Notes under the pieces: model-generated
What the model was told of the DNA's origin: nothing
Databases searched by the model: none
What the model saw: the letters and a program-made list of their open reading frames with translations, nothing else
NCBI GenBank assembly: GCA_963711495.1
Contig: CAVQEK010000005.1
Location: 1-64,000 of the forward strand
Direction: 5' to 3'
DNA length: 64,000 nt
Origin: CAVQEK01 sp963711495
GTDB taxonomy: Bacteria; Bacteroidota; Bacteroidia; Cytophagales; Cyclobacteriaceae
Part shown: positions 45,952 through 55,227 of the stretch, piece by piece
Numbering within the stretch: position 1 is the stretch's first letter
Layout: each line of letters starts with the position of its first letter
Position numbers and translations under genes: made by a program

Positions 45952-46354
45952 AATGTCCCATTTGTATTCAAGAAGTTCACGAAGAATTGAAGCACAAATT
46001 ATGACAAAAAATTCTTCAATGTCCAAATTCAAAATCCTTAACACATTAGGACATGGTATAAGTGACTTTTCACCATTTTACTTCAGCGTCATGATAATTT
46101 TTAAACATCTTCCATTTGCCGATGCTGCCATACGAATAGGATAACATTGGAAAGTATCCCTTCAAAAACAATGTGCAACGTCGTTTTTGCGTTTTACATT
46201 AGATATACAATAAAAATCGTCATAATACAGGTCAAGGCTGATCAAAAAGACCCTTTTCGAATCTTTCTCTTAAATACTTTCCCCAAAACCTATATTCGGC
46301 TATTTATTTGTTATCTTGGAAATTAGTCGAATACCAATCTTAAATAAACAATCA
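45952..46354. other. Intergenic region before the radical SAM gene
   Basis: This stretch of 403 bp lies between divergent genes. Its first 93 bp could extend the membrane-protein gene if the upstream start at 46044 is used. The rest is A+T-rich with no clear promoter match, hairpin or coding frame. Confidence 0.4.
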
Positions 46355-47953
46355 ATGAAACGAAAGAAAGTTGGAATAATAGACCTGGTAAGCAAAGGCC
46401 CAAACAAAACATTGTGGGCTAAAATAATGTACGCCAACCTTGCCAGTATCATGCCGCAGGTCGTTGCGACATGGAGTGAACAGCAAGGCCATGAAGTTAC
46501 ATTTGTATGCTATACCGGCCGTGAAGATCTCTTGAAAGAAATGCCCAGGGATGTTGATATTGTATTTATTTGCGCATTTACTCAATCCGCCCTGTTGGCC
46601 TATGCCATCAGTAATCAGTTCAGGAAAAAAGGTACTGTTACGGTTTTAGGAGGTCCGCACGCCCGTTGTTATCCCGACGATGCCATGAAATATTTTGATT
46701 ACGTTTGCGGTTTTACGGATCAACAAGTGATTGAAGAAATTCTTGGTGAATGCATTACCCGCAAACCAATGGGCAGGCACGTAACCGCCAAAACACAGCC
46801 GACACAATTACCCGGCGTACAGGAGCGATGGAAATTCATTGAACCTACTTTGAAAAAGGCACCGTCGCTTAAATTTGTTCCGATGATTGCCAGTATGGGT
46901 TGTCCTTACACCTGTTCTTTCTGCATTGATGCCGCCATCCCTTATCAACCCCTCGATTTCGAGATCATGAAGGAAGATTTCAAATTCCTGCTCACCAAGT
47001 TCAAATCACCATGGGTGGCATGGCATGATCCTAATTTCGGCATTCGTATCAATGATATCATGGGGGCGATCGAATCTGCCGTTCCATCCAAAAGCATCAG
47101 ATTTATTGCTGAAAGCAGTTTATCCATCCTTAATGATGAAAGCTTAAAAAGCTTTGAACGGAATGGTTTTGTCGCCATGCTGCCTGGAATTGAATCCTGG
47201 TATGATATGGGCAACAAGTCCAATGTCAATCGCATGACCAACGGAGCAGAAAAATTAAACCGCGTCTCCAAGCATGTCAATAATGTTTTCAATTACATCA
47301 CCTACATGCAAACCAATTTTGTGATGGGACTCGATTGTGACGAGGGACCCGAACCTTTTGAGTTAACCAAAAGATTTGTGGATCTGGCTCCAGGGGCATT
47401 TCCGGGATATTCCTTATTGACCGCCTTCGGAGAAGCGGCTGTCGTAAATCTGGAATACCAGCGTGATGGCCGTGTCATCGGCTTCCCATTTCATTTCCTG
47501 AATAACCACCTGGCCATGAATGTCAAACCTAAAAATTATGAGTGGGTGGAATTCTATGATCATGTGATCGACGTCACGGAATATACTTTTTCAAAACGCG
47601 CCATCTGGAACCGAATTAAGGCCACCCCTAATTTCAATGCGAAATGGATGAATTTTATGCGCGCCATCTCTTCAGAAGGTTTCGGACGTATCAGGTTTTT
47701 CAAAACCATCCGCGACAATCTGTTGAACGACAGAACATTCAGGGCTTATTTTGAAAAAGAAACGGAAGTATTGCCGGAGTTCTATGTGAATATTATAAAG
47801 CGAGATCTGGGTCCTATGTACGATTGGTTACCTGAAGGAGCGTTATATCATGACCCGAATGCCTATCTGAAGAAAACCAAGGCTGAGTCAAGTGAGAAGT
47901 ATGTGCAGAAAGCCGGAATGGTCAACAAAAGTACCGTGGCTGTAGAGGAGTAA
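46355..47953 (+). CDS. Radical SAM protein with N-terminal cobalamin-binding-like domain
   Basis: This 532-aa enzyme combines an N-terminal Rossmann-like domain (VGIIDLVSKGPNKTLW to GGPHARCYPDDAMKYFDYV) with a radical SAM core. The cluster motif is CPYTCSFC (Cys183, Cys187, Cys190). The cobalamin-type domain lacks the DxHxxG lower-ligand motif, so cobalamin may bind base-off without histidine or not at all. The C-terminal 150 residues (EWVEFYDHVIDVTEYTFSKR and onward) are helical and family-specific. The start at 46355 is the only ATG that leads directly into the domain; an upstream TTG at 46316 is unlikely. Such proteins catalyse methylations or ring and tailoring reactions in secondary metabolism. 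No neighbouring biosynthetic genes are present, so the substrate is unknown. Confidence 0.88.
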   Translation: MKRKKVGIIDLVSKGPNKTLWAKIMYANLASIMPQVVATWSEQQGHEVTFVCYTGREDLLKEMPRDVDIVFICAFTQSALLAYAISNQFRKKGTVTVLGGPHARCYPDDAMKYFDYVCGFTDQQVIEEILGECITRKPMGRHVTAKTQPTQLPGVQERWKFIEPTLKKAPSLKFVPMIASMGCPYTCSFCIDAAIPYQPLDFEIMKEDFKFLLTKFKSPWVAWHDPNFGIRINDIMGAIESAVPSKSIRFIAESSLSILNDESLKSFERNGFVAMLPGIESWYDMGNKSNVNRMTNGAEKLNRVSKHVNNVFNYITYMQTNFVMGLDCDEGPEPFELTKRFVDLAPGAFPGYSLLTAFGEAAVVNLEYQRDGRVIGFPFHFLNNHLAMNVKPKNYEWVEFYDHVIDVTEYTFSKRAIWNRIKATPNFNAKWMNFMRAISSEGFGRIRFFKTIRDNLLNDRTFRAYFEKETEVLPEFYVNIIKRDLGPMYDWLPEGALYHDPNAYLKKTKAESSEKYVQKAGMVNKSTVAVEE

Positions 47954-47997
47954 ATTCAATCTCTGCCTGATTAAATATTGACTATTAAAATTCAAAG

Positions 47998-48034
47998 ACG
48001 GATTGACTTTCGATGTCGATCCGTTATTTTTATT
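47998..48034 (+). terminator. Probable intrinsic terminator of the radical SAM gene
   Basis: ACGGATTGA at 47998-48006 pairs with TCGATCCGT at 48016-48024 (one mismatch) around a 9-nt loop and is followed by TATTTTTATTT. It lies 45 bp after the stop codon and touches the 3' end of the convergent hexosaminidase gene. Confidence 0.65.
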
Positions 48035-50634
48035 TATTCTCCCTGTACTTCCCAAACCCTGCTGCTTCGCCCCCGTGTATCAAAAGATGCAATTTTTACC
48101 GTTCCTTTTACTTCCACCGGAGATTCAAATGCCGGTGAATCGGGAGAAGGGTCGTTGCCATCGGTACTGTACCGGATGGTCAGTCCGGGATATGCGATAT
48201 TGGCATATAGCTTGCCATCGCGGATCTCTGCTCCGGGCAAAGACAAGCGGTAATTAAATCCACCGAACAGATAATCCAGACGGGGCATTTCATGCTGCCC
48301 AATCACATTGGCAAAAACATTCCAGGCCTGCTTGGTAGCCGTTTCTCTCATGTCTGCATTATTGATATTTCCCCAGGAAGCCTGTCCAGCCCAGGCTCTT
48401 TCTGCCAGCCCCAACATTTTAGGCAATACATAATATTCCAGCATACTTTGTCCTTTTAAGGTTTCACCCCACAATTCGCCTTGCAATCCAAGAATATTGC
48501 TCCTGGCAGCCGGTTTTAATTGCTCCATATTTTTGTACACTGCGGCATCGATCGGATTACCCAATGCATCTGTTTCAGTCGATTTAAAAATGTCGTAAGG
48601 AATAAAACTCCAGGCCTTGCGGGTATCCACGAAACCTCCCCAATAGAGGCCTGGTTCCTGAGGATCTTTATTGTATGCCAGATCGAAATATAAATTGGTC
48701 ACATTGCACAAAACAACCGGAAATCCAGCGTTGGCCAGACGATATCCCAAATCTTCCTGGTTGTCTAAATTATTCCATACATAAGGTATTACCTCCTTTC
48801 CGACAAAATCTTCGTTGGGTTGATAACGTCCATCCTTATTCTTATTCAACGCCACTTCTTCCCATCCTGCTGTTTTCAGGTGTCGTTCAGATAAAATATC
48901 CCGTACTCTTTGAAGAAAATAGCTTTGCAACTGCGCAGCCGAATCGTAATCAGGGTCCTTTTGGAGGAAGTCCTGGCAAATGGGTGATTTTTCCCAAGCC
49001 CCGGCCGGTACTTCATCGCCACCAGTATGGATCGTCGTAAGGGGCACGCCGGCTTCATCATACATCTGACGAACATCATCAACCACCGTTTCATAAAAAT
49101 GATACACCGATTCCCGGCAAACACAAACCACATTATCATCGTAAGCCTGAGCGGAATAGTATTTCGAATCATCATCGAAGTCTGTCAGTAAAAATGCTTT
49201 GGCTTCTTCATCTTTATCCTGATCCATCAGTCTATTATAGCGTGCATTCATTGCCTTTATTGCCGCCCTTGCATGACCAGGCATGTTCAACTCCGGAATC
49301 ACTTCTATATGGCGTGAAAATGCATATTGCAATATCTCTTCGAAATCCTTCCTGGTGTAAAATCCACTACCATAGGAGGTTTCAGGGTCAGGTTCCGGCC
49401 CGGAACCATATGAAGGATGAAGATACTGGTCTTCGATGAGTGTATGTCCGCGATAAGCTCCAACATCAGTGAGTTCCGGCAATCCTTCAATTTGGAGCCG
49501 CCAACCCTCATCATCGGTCAGGTGCAAGTGCAATTTGTTGAGTTTATATTGCGCCATCAGATCTATCAGTTTCAGGACCGCAGCTTTCTTTTGGAAATTA
49601 CGGGCCACATCAAGATGTAATCCGCGATAGGCAAAAGCCGGGGCATCTTCCACACGGATCATTGGAATTTTTACCGATTGTGTATCTCCCCGAAATGCCG
49701 GGCCTGGCACCAATTCCATTAGACTTTGAATAGCATAGAATACACCTGCCGGATCACTTCCTGTGATGTCAATGGCTTTTTCATCTACCTTTAATTTATA
49801 GGCCTCGGATGTATGTCCTGCCACATTGATCGCTTCCTGTTTTAAGTTGATAATTCCCGCATCATTTCCTGTACCTTCTGTCAGAGCAGGCTTTTTGCCA
49901 AAGATGGTCTGTAATCTTTCAGCCAGATAATTGGCCTCTTTTTCCAGCCCCTTTTGAAAATGAATAGTAAATGCTGCATTCAACTCAAGTGATCCCTTTT
50001 TAATAATTTCACTGATTGGCGTGGGTAGAACTTTTTGTAACTGATCTTCCTTTAACCTGGTCAGTTGGCTGTTTTTTTCGTAATTCGATTGAGGGGTAGG
50101 AACAGGTATTTTATCATTTTTAAAACGTTCGGTCTGCTCAGGTTTTACAAATGGTTTAATGGTGTAATCGGTAACAGGTACCCTGCCCAGTTCATCACCT
50201 TCGCTATCATAATAAACCATATAAAGCCCCTGAGGGCCATCTACTTTTTTGATCAGCCAATCCTGACTGTCGTAGGTGATGGTGATACTCTGTCCCGGCT
50301 GCAATAAAAATTCTTTCGCAGGAACGAGCCTATAAAAATCTCCGCTGATCTCTTCGATATTAGCTGGTCCGGAAATGGAATTCTTAATCAGTTTGCGAGG
50401 AGATTGATTATAGTATAAAACCCATCCGACATCGCCAAGTGTGAGTTCACCATGATTCGTGATGGTGAAGGCTGCTCTGCATTGTGGTTGATCCGCCAAC
50501 ACATTGCTGACCAGTTCCCAACTGATGGCAATATCATTTTTACCAGGAAGTTCTAACGCAGCTTGTTGATTATACTGACAACTGCCCAAACAGAGGGATG
50601 CTAAAATCCAGTTTAAAAAGATAATTCTCTTCAT
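48034..50634 (-). CDS. Beta-N-acetylhexosaminidase, glycoside hydrolase family 20, lipoprotein
   Basis: This exo-enzyme releases terminal N-acetylhexosamines by substrate-assisted catalysis. The signal MKRIIFLNWILASLCLGSC has LGSC (Cys19). Domains in order are a chitobiase-type N-terminal sandwich (about 35-165), the GH20b alpha/beta domain (about 205-325), the catalytic barrel (about 330-770; HLHLTDDEGWRL, HTGGDE with Asp540-Glu541, and a downstream WGE-type motif LWGETLKG), and a C-terminal chitobiase Fn3-like domain (about 800-866, IRYSTDGNDPSPDSP). The four-domain layout is that of chitobiases. Size (866 aa) fits. It likely acts on chitin oligomers or glycoprotein/peptidoglycan sugars and stands alone. 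Confidence 0.95.
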   Translation of the reverse strand: MKRIIFLNWILASLCLGSCQYNQQAALELPGKNDIAISWELVSNVLADQPQCRAAFTITNHGELTLGDVGWVLYYNQSPRKLIKNSISGPANIEEISGDFYRLVPAKEFLLQPGQSITITYDSQDWLIKKVDGPQGLYMVYYDSEGDELGRVPVTDYTIKPFVKPEQTERFKNDKIPVPTPQSNYEKNSQLTRLKEDQLQKVLPTPISEIIKKGSLELNAAFTIHFQKGLEKEANYLAERLQTIFGKKPALTEGTGNDAGIINLKQEAINVAGHTSEAYKLKVDEKAIDITGSDPAGVFYAIQSLMELVPGPAFRGDTQSVKIPMIRVEDAPAFAYRGLHLDVARNFQKKAAVLKLIDLMAQYKLNKLHLHLTDDEGWRLQIEGLPELTDVGAYRGHTLIEDQYLHPSYGSGPEPDPETSYGSGFYTRKDFEEILQYAFSRHIEVIPELNMPGHARAAIKAMNARYNRLMDQDKDEEAKAFLLTDFDDDSKYYSAQAYDDNVVCVCRESVYHFYETVVDDVRQMYDEAGVPLTTIHTGGDEVPAGAWEKSPICQDFLQKDPDYDSAAQLQSYFLQRVRDILSERHLKTAGWEEVALNKNKDGRYQPNEDFVGKEVIPYVWNNLDNQEDLGYRLANAGFPVVLCNVTNLYFDLAYNKDPQEPGLYWGGFVDTRKAWSFIPYDIFKSTETDALGNPIDAAVYKNMEQLKPAARSNILGLQGELWGETLKGQSMLEYYVLPKMLGLAERAWAGQASWGNINNADMRETATKQAWNVFANVIGQHEMPRLDYLFGGFNYRLSLPGAEIRDGKLYANIAYPGLTIRYSTDGNDPSPDSPAFESPVEVKGTVKIASFDTRGRSSRVWEVQGE

Positions 50635-50694
50635 TTTATGACCAGGTTACTGACACCTGCAAGTAAATAAATTTTCACAGTATAGCCAATGTGG

Positions 50695-50702
50695 CAAACA
50701 TA
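50695..50702 (-). promoter_or_regulatory. Candidate -7 element upstream of the hexosaminidase gene
   Basis: On the minus strand bases 50702-50695 read TATGTTTG, an exact TAnnTTTG match, 60 bp before the hexosaminidase start. No TTTG was found at the expected -33 distance, so this is only a half-site match. Confidence 0.3.
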
Positions 50703-50885
50703 TCATTTGAAAGGCGGCTATTGATATTATATTTCACCCGGCACTTTATATGCCATCAAATATCCTGACGGTTTGCTTTGCATTTCCGGATTTCAATATT
50801 CTCTTTTTATATCACCAAAAAAATATTAAAACCACTATATTGAACAGCGCCCAATGCGGGCATTAAAGATCACATTAATTTATTT

Positions 50886-51857
50886 ATGAAAATAGCGGTA
50901 ACCGGGGCGAGTGGCCATGTTGGAATAAATCTGTGCAGGTCATTGATTGATGCCGGGCATAATATCCGCGCCTTGGTCCATAAAAACAAAACCGGTCTTG
51001 AGAGCCTGAATTTAGAATTTATCGAGGGAGACATTTTGGACCCGGGTTCACTCCACCATTTAGCTGAGGAAACTGACGTGTTTATCCACTTGGCAGGACT
51101 GATCACCATTTCAAACCAAACCGGTCAAATCAGGAAAATCAATGTTGAAGGCACAAAAAATATACTGGATATATGTATTAAAAACCATATTCCTGTCATC
51201 CATTTCAGTTCCATCCATGCCTACAATATAAAACCGGTCCATGATGTCCTCGATGAAAATCGCCCTTTGGATTTACAGCATAAAATCGCATACAATCAGA
51301 CCAAAGCGGAGTCCCATTTATTAGTAAGACAGGCATTTCATAAGGGACTGTGCGGCATCATCTTCAGTCCTACGTCAATATTGGGACCATTTGATTACCG
51401 GCCATCTCTCCAAAGTGAGGCAATCATTAAATTTTACAGGGGAAAAATTCCTGCCCTCGTACCAGGAGGCTACGATTGGGTGGATGTCCGTGATATCGCC
51501 AGCGTGGTGATTTCCGCATTGGAAAAACCATTGAATAACCAGGAATATATTCTCTCAGGTCACTGGAAAAGTGTGGTTGAGCTGGCACATGCCATCACGG
51601 CATCTGGCGGCAAAAAGCCACCATCATTTACCTGTCCATTCTGGCTGGCCAGGATTGGAGTTCCATTTCTGAACTTCGGATCTTATTTAACTGGAACGAA
51701 GTTATTATATACAGCCGCCTCCCTGGATGCGTTGCAATACAGCACACATAACATATCAAGCGACAAAGCCAAAAGAGATTTCAATTTCCAACCGAGGCCT
51801 TTTGAAGAAACCGTGGCGGATACCATCATTTGGTTAAAAAATAATCGACTATTATGA
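50886..51857 (+). CDS. Extended SDR / NAD-dependent epimerase-dehydratase family protein
   Basis: This cytosolic enzyme has a Rossmann nucleotide fold, TGASGHVG (6-13), the acidic FIEGDILDP that follows the second strand, and the active-site triad with Ser108/109 (HFSSIHAY) and Tyr136-x3-Lys140 (YNQTK). Length is 323 aa. The sequence is closest in appearance to 3-beta-hydroxysteroid-dehydrogenase/dihydroflavonol-reductase-type SDRs. Its stop codon overlaps the start of the steroid-5-alpha-reductase-like gene by 4 nt (ATGA), so the two are translationally coupled and probably act on one hydrophobic substrate. The steroid link is inferred from family names and this pairing. Confidence 0.88.
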   Translation: MKIAVTGASGHVGINLCRSLIDAGHNIRALVHKNKTGLESLNLEFIEGDILDPGSLHHLAEETDVFIHLAGLITISNQTGQIRKINVEGTKNILDICIKNHIPVIHFSSIHAYNIKPVHDVLDENRPLDLQHKIAYNQTKAESHLLVRQAFHKGLCGIIFSPTSILGPFDYRPSLQSEAIIKFYRGKIPALVPGGYDWVDVRDIASVVISALEKPLNNQEYILSGHWKSVVELAHAITASGGKKPPSFTCPFWLARIGVPFLNFGSYLTGTKLLYTAASLDALQYSTHNISSDKAKRDFNFQPRPFEETVADTIIWLKNNRLL

Positions 51858-52621
51858 TAAAGATCAATGAACTTTTATTTCATATTCTGACTATATCCTG
51901 GATGATACTGGCTGTGGTGGTATTTTTTGTGCTGCGTTTTGTTTCGGCGCCTTACGGACGATTTATCAGAAGAGGTTGGGGTCCAATGATTTCCAACCGG
52001 ATGGGATGGATCATGATGGAATTGCCTTCATTGCTCGTTTTTACCGGATTTATTTTCCTCAACGAAAATCCTGAAAGTGATGTGGTCTATATTTTTACCG
52101 CATTCTGGGTAATTCATTACATCAACCGTTCTTTGATCTTTCCGTTCCGGTTAAAAACCAAAGGAAAGAAAATGCCACTGACCATTGCCTTGATGGCCAT
52201 TTTTTTTAATGCTGCAAATGCTTCACTCAATGGTTATTATCTCAGTTACGCTCACTTCCTCTATCCCGATGGCTGGTGGTTTGATCCCCGGTTTATTGTT
52301 GGGATTTTATTATTTTTAATGGGGATGTATATCAACATGAAAGCAGATAATCATTTGATCTATTTAAGAAAACAAAACAATAACCATTATGTCATACCGC
52401 GCCAGGGACTGTTTCACTGGATTTCCTGTCCCAATTATTTTGGTGAAATTATTGAGTGGCTTGGATTTGCCGTGATGGTGTGGTCACTCCCGGCTTTGTC
52501 ATTTTTGGTTTGGACCGTGGCCAACCTGGTCCCCAGGGCATTGTCGTATCACCACTGGTATCAACGGACTTTCCCGGATTATCCCCCCTATAGAAAAGCG
52601 ATAATTCCGTATATCTTGTAG
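51854..52621 (+). CDS. Steroid 5-alpha-reductase-like integral membrane enzyme
   Basis: This 255-aa multi-pass membrane protein has six or so hydrophobic helices. It carries the C-terminal signature of the 3-oxo-5-alpha-steroid 4-dehydrogenase family: YVIPRQGLFHWISCPNYFGE, then EWLGFAVMVW, and finally WYQRTFPDYPPYRKAIIPYIL. These enzymes reduce the double bond of an alpha,beta-unsaturated ketone or enoyl lipid using NADPH. In bacteria they may act on sterol-like, isoprenoid or long-chain lipid substrates. It overlaps the SDR gene by 4 nt, so the pair may form a two-step reduction. The family call is secure; the substrate is unknown. Confidence 0.92.
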   Translation: MIKINELLFHILTISWMILAVVVFFVLRFVSAPYGRFIRRGWGPMISNRMGWIMMELPSLLVFTGFIFLNENPESDVVYIFTAFWVIHYINRSLIFPFRLKTKGKKMPLTIALMAIFFNAANASLNGYYLSYAHFLYPDGWWFDPRFIVGILLFLMGMYINMKADNHLIYLRKQNNNHYVIPRQGLFHWISCPNYFGEIIEWLGFAVMVWSLPALSFLVWTVANLVPRALSYHHWYQRTFPDYPPYRKAIIPYIL

Positions 52622-52703
52622 GTCTGAATGAGTCTGGCCCAAATGTGGTTGAAACCGGTTGACAAATGAAATTCGACTGACAATTGCATAGCCGGTCAAC
52701 ATG

Positions 52704-54878
52704 TTATGCCACTGGAAATTGAACAATAAATTCTGCCCCTTGTCCGGCAATGCTCTCACACCACACCTTTCCGTTCATCGATTCAACGTACTTTTTGACA
52801 ATGGCCAATCCCAGACCGCTGGAATTTTCATTGGCAGTGGGTTTGGCGGTAAGACGCTGGAATTTATTAAATAATTTTTTCTGATCTTCTTCCGGGATAC
52901 CGGGACCTTCATCTTTCACATGAAAGCGCACTGCGCCATTGAGTTGAGATAGTGACAACCAAACTTTTTTTTCTTCCGGAGAAAATTTAATAGCATTGGC
53001 CACGAGATTTTCATATACCTGGATCATATAATTTCTGTCAACGCTGACCTGGGCCTCAATGCCATCATCATTGGAAATCAGGGAAATATTTTTCTTTTGA
53101 GCCTGTTCCCGGAAATTGACATAAACTTGCTCAACGATATCTTTAGCAGCTAATTTCTCCGGATGCAAATTTACCTTACCGGCATTGATGGCTTCCGCAT
53201 CGAGCGTATGGTTGATGCGATCCCTGAGCATATCGATAGAATTCATGATCATGTCAAAGTACTGTTGCCGATCGACGCTAAAATGGTCCCCGGTAACTTC
53301 AAACAAATGCATGATTCCCTTTATCTGGTTGAGCGGACTCCGCAGATCGTGCGCTACCATGGCCATGATCTCATCTTTTTCTTTGTTAATACGTTCCAGT
53401 TCAGTATTTTTTTGGATTAATGCTTCCTGACTTACACGTATTTCCTCATTCTGTTCACTGATTTTCTCTTTTTGTGTTTTCAGCCTTTTATTTAAAGATT
53501 GTGTTCTGAAATAACCAACAACGGCCAAAATAAGCCCCAATAACAGGCCCACGCTACTTATGGTTAAAATACCATTTATTTTCTGTTCTGCCCTGGACTT
53601 TGCTTGTTGCAACTTCCTTTCGTTTTTTAAAGAATTGATCTCCTGGTCTTTCTGAGACAGATCGAATTCCATTTTCATCTTATTGATCTGACTATTTTTT
53701 GTTTCACTGAACAGGGAATCCTGCAACAGCATATACCGCTTAAAAGCATTGAGCGAGCCCTGGTAATCACCCAATTTCTCCAATATTTTCGACAACAAGG
53801 CCCGGCCATCTTTTTCTTCTTCGATCAGTCCCTGCTTTTCAGCAATATCCAGGCAGTTCTGACAATTTTCCAGACTTTTCTGTAAATCCCCTTTTTTAAA
53901 ATAAATACGGCTGGTGTAAAGATAGTTTTTTGCAGTGATACTATTTGAATCCAGGCTTTTGGAATAAACCTGGGAAGAATCGTAATATTTCAAAGCATCG
54001 TCGTACCGCCTTTGTTCAGCGCGCAACTCGCCGTAGTTATGTAAAACAACAGCAACAGCATATTTGTAATTGATCTTCTTGAAATAAGCCATGGCTTGAT
54101 CAAACAATGCAGCCGATAAATCATAATGGCCCAGTGACTTTTCCAACAGGCCCTTGTTGATCATGGTGACGGCCATATTCAACGAATCGCCCATTTGTCC
54201 CGAAAGTTCCAATGATTGTTGATAATAAGCACCTGCAGCTTCCAGGTCACCTTGCCGTTTATAGATGACCGCAATATTGTTGAATTGTGCGGCCATGCTG
54301 GCCGTATCCCGCACATTCTGAAATAATTCTTCCGATCTTAAATAATATTCCAGGGCCCTTGAATAAAGGCCTTGTTTGTCATAGGATATACCCATACAAC
54401 TGACCGGTGCACCAATATCAGTCGTATTGCCGATGAGTTCATAGAGATGGATGGACTTTAACAGAAAATTACGGCCCTTGTCAAACCGGGTTCTGTTGAT
54501 ATAAAAATACCCTATTTCGTAATATACTTTGGCCAGCGACAGTGAATCAGTACTCGATTCTGCAATTTTCATAGCATTGACGTACTCTAATTCAGCCAAA
54601 TTGATTTGATTGTTGTTCACCAACCGATTGGCTTTTTTTAACATCAAATCGAGTAAAAGACCATGCTCTTGTGGTTGCTGTGCCAGGGCAATGGCTTGAT
54701 CCAGAAAATAAATCGAAGAGTCTAAATGGTCTTTGATGTAAATGCGATCGAGTTGCTGATAGATCGCTGCCTTGACACTATCACTGGCGGTACCCAACAA
54801 ATTTTTAAGACTGTCGGCTTTTTGAGCATATCCGGCGGAAGATAAAAAAATGAATGAAAACAACCAGAGTAATCGCAT
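52704..54878 (-). CDS. TPR-containing sensor histidine kinase
   Basis: The 724-aa kinase has a signal peptide (MRLLWLFSFIFLSSAGYAQ) and a periplasmic array of TPR repeats (about 60-390; for example ALEYYLRSEELFQNVRD and DDALKYYDSSQVYSKS). A membrane helix follows (about 436-457), then a coiled coil, a HisKA domain with His510 in VAHDLRSPLNQ, and an ATPase with N box NAIKFSPEE, G1 DEGPGIP and G2 SSGLGLAIV. No response regulator gene lies next to it, so it is an orphan kinase. TPR-type Bacteroidota kinases usually sense proteins or cell-surface state. It is convergent with the reductase gene (82 bp). Confidence 0.93.
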   Translation of the reverse strand: MRLLWLFSFIFLSSAGYAQKADSLKNLLGTASDSVKAAIYQQLDRIYIKDHLDSSIYFLDQAIALAQQPQEHGLLLDLMLKKANRLVNNNQINLAELEYVNAMKIAESSTDSLSLAKVYYEIGYFYINRTRFDKGRNFLLKSIHLYELIGNTTDIGAPVSCMGISYDKQGLYSRALEYYLRSEELFQNVRDTASMAAQFNNIAVIYKRQGDLEAAGAYYQQSLELSGQMGDSLNMAVTMINKGLLEKSLGHYDLSAALFDQAMAYFKKINYKYAVAVVLHNYGELRAEQRRYDDALKYYDSSQVYSKSLDSNSITAKNYLYTSRIYFKKGDLQKSLENCQNCLDIAEKQGLIEEEKDGRALLSKILEKLGDYQGSLNAFKRYMLLQDSLFSETKNSQINKMKMEFDLSQKDQEINSLKNERKLQQAKSRAEQKINGILTISSVGLLLGLILAVVGYFRTQSLNKRLKTQKEKISEQNEEIRVSQEALIQKNTELERINKEKDEIMAMVAHDLRSPLNQIKGIMHLFEVTGDHFSVDRQQYFDMIMNSIDMLRDRINHTLDAEAINAGKVNLHPEKLAAKDIVEQVYVNFREQAQKKNISLISNDDGIEAQVSVDRNYMIQVYENLVANAIKFSPEEKKVWLSLSQLNGAVRFHVKDEGPGIPEEDQKKLFNKFQRLTAKPTANENSSGLGLAIVKKYVESMNGKVWCESIAGQGAEFIVQFPVA

Positions 54879-55227
54879 ATTACCATCAATTCCAACCGGC
54901 TAAATTGTAACCATTTTATGAAAATAAAAAATCATATTTCAGGAAGAACCAACGTGCATATGTTGATTTTTAACTGTCGCTTTGACTATGGAAACATATT
55001 TCTATTTCTACTATTTCATTAATACGACATGCTGTTGTTCAGTCAGTTCAAATCTCGAGACAAATGATACTCCATCAACCATTGCCTGTCAAAAATTTAT
55101 TGAAGAAAGAAACCCGTGTAGTGGCGGGGAAGGTCAATGTGCCTGTCTGACTCGAACACTATTTACCCAACATCTGTTAAAGCTCTTGGGAAAGTTTTAA
55201 ATTTATAGGCTTGCAACGATCAAAACA
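54879..55227. other. Divergent intergenic region
   Basis: A 349-bp region lies between the kinase gene and the T9SS-cargo gene. A frame of 72 residues at 54982-55200 is Cys-rich but has no signal or family features. No promoter match was strong enough to list. Confidence 0.4.

Noticed and set aside
54982..55200. Cys-rich 72-codon frame
   Set aside because: No signal peptide or metal-motif spacing; probably the upstream region of the T9SS-cargo gene.
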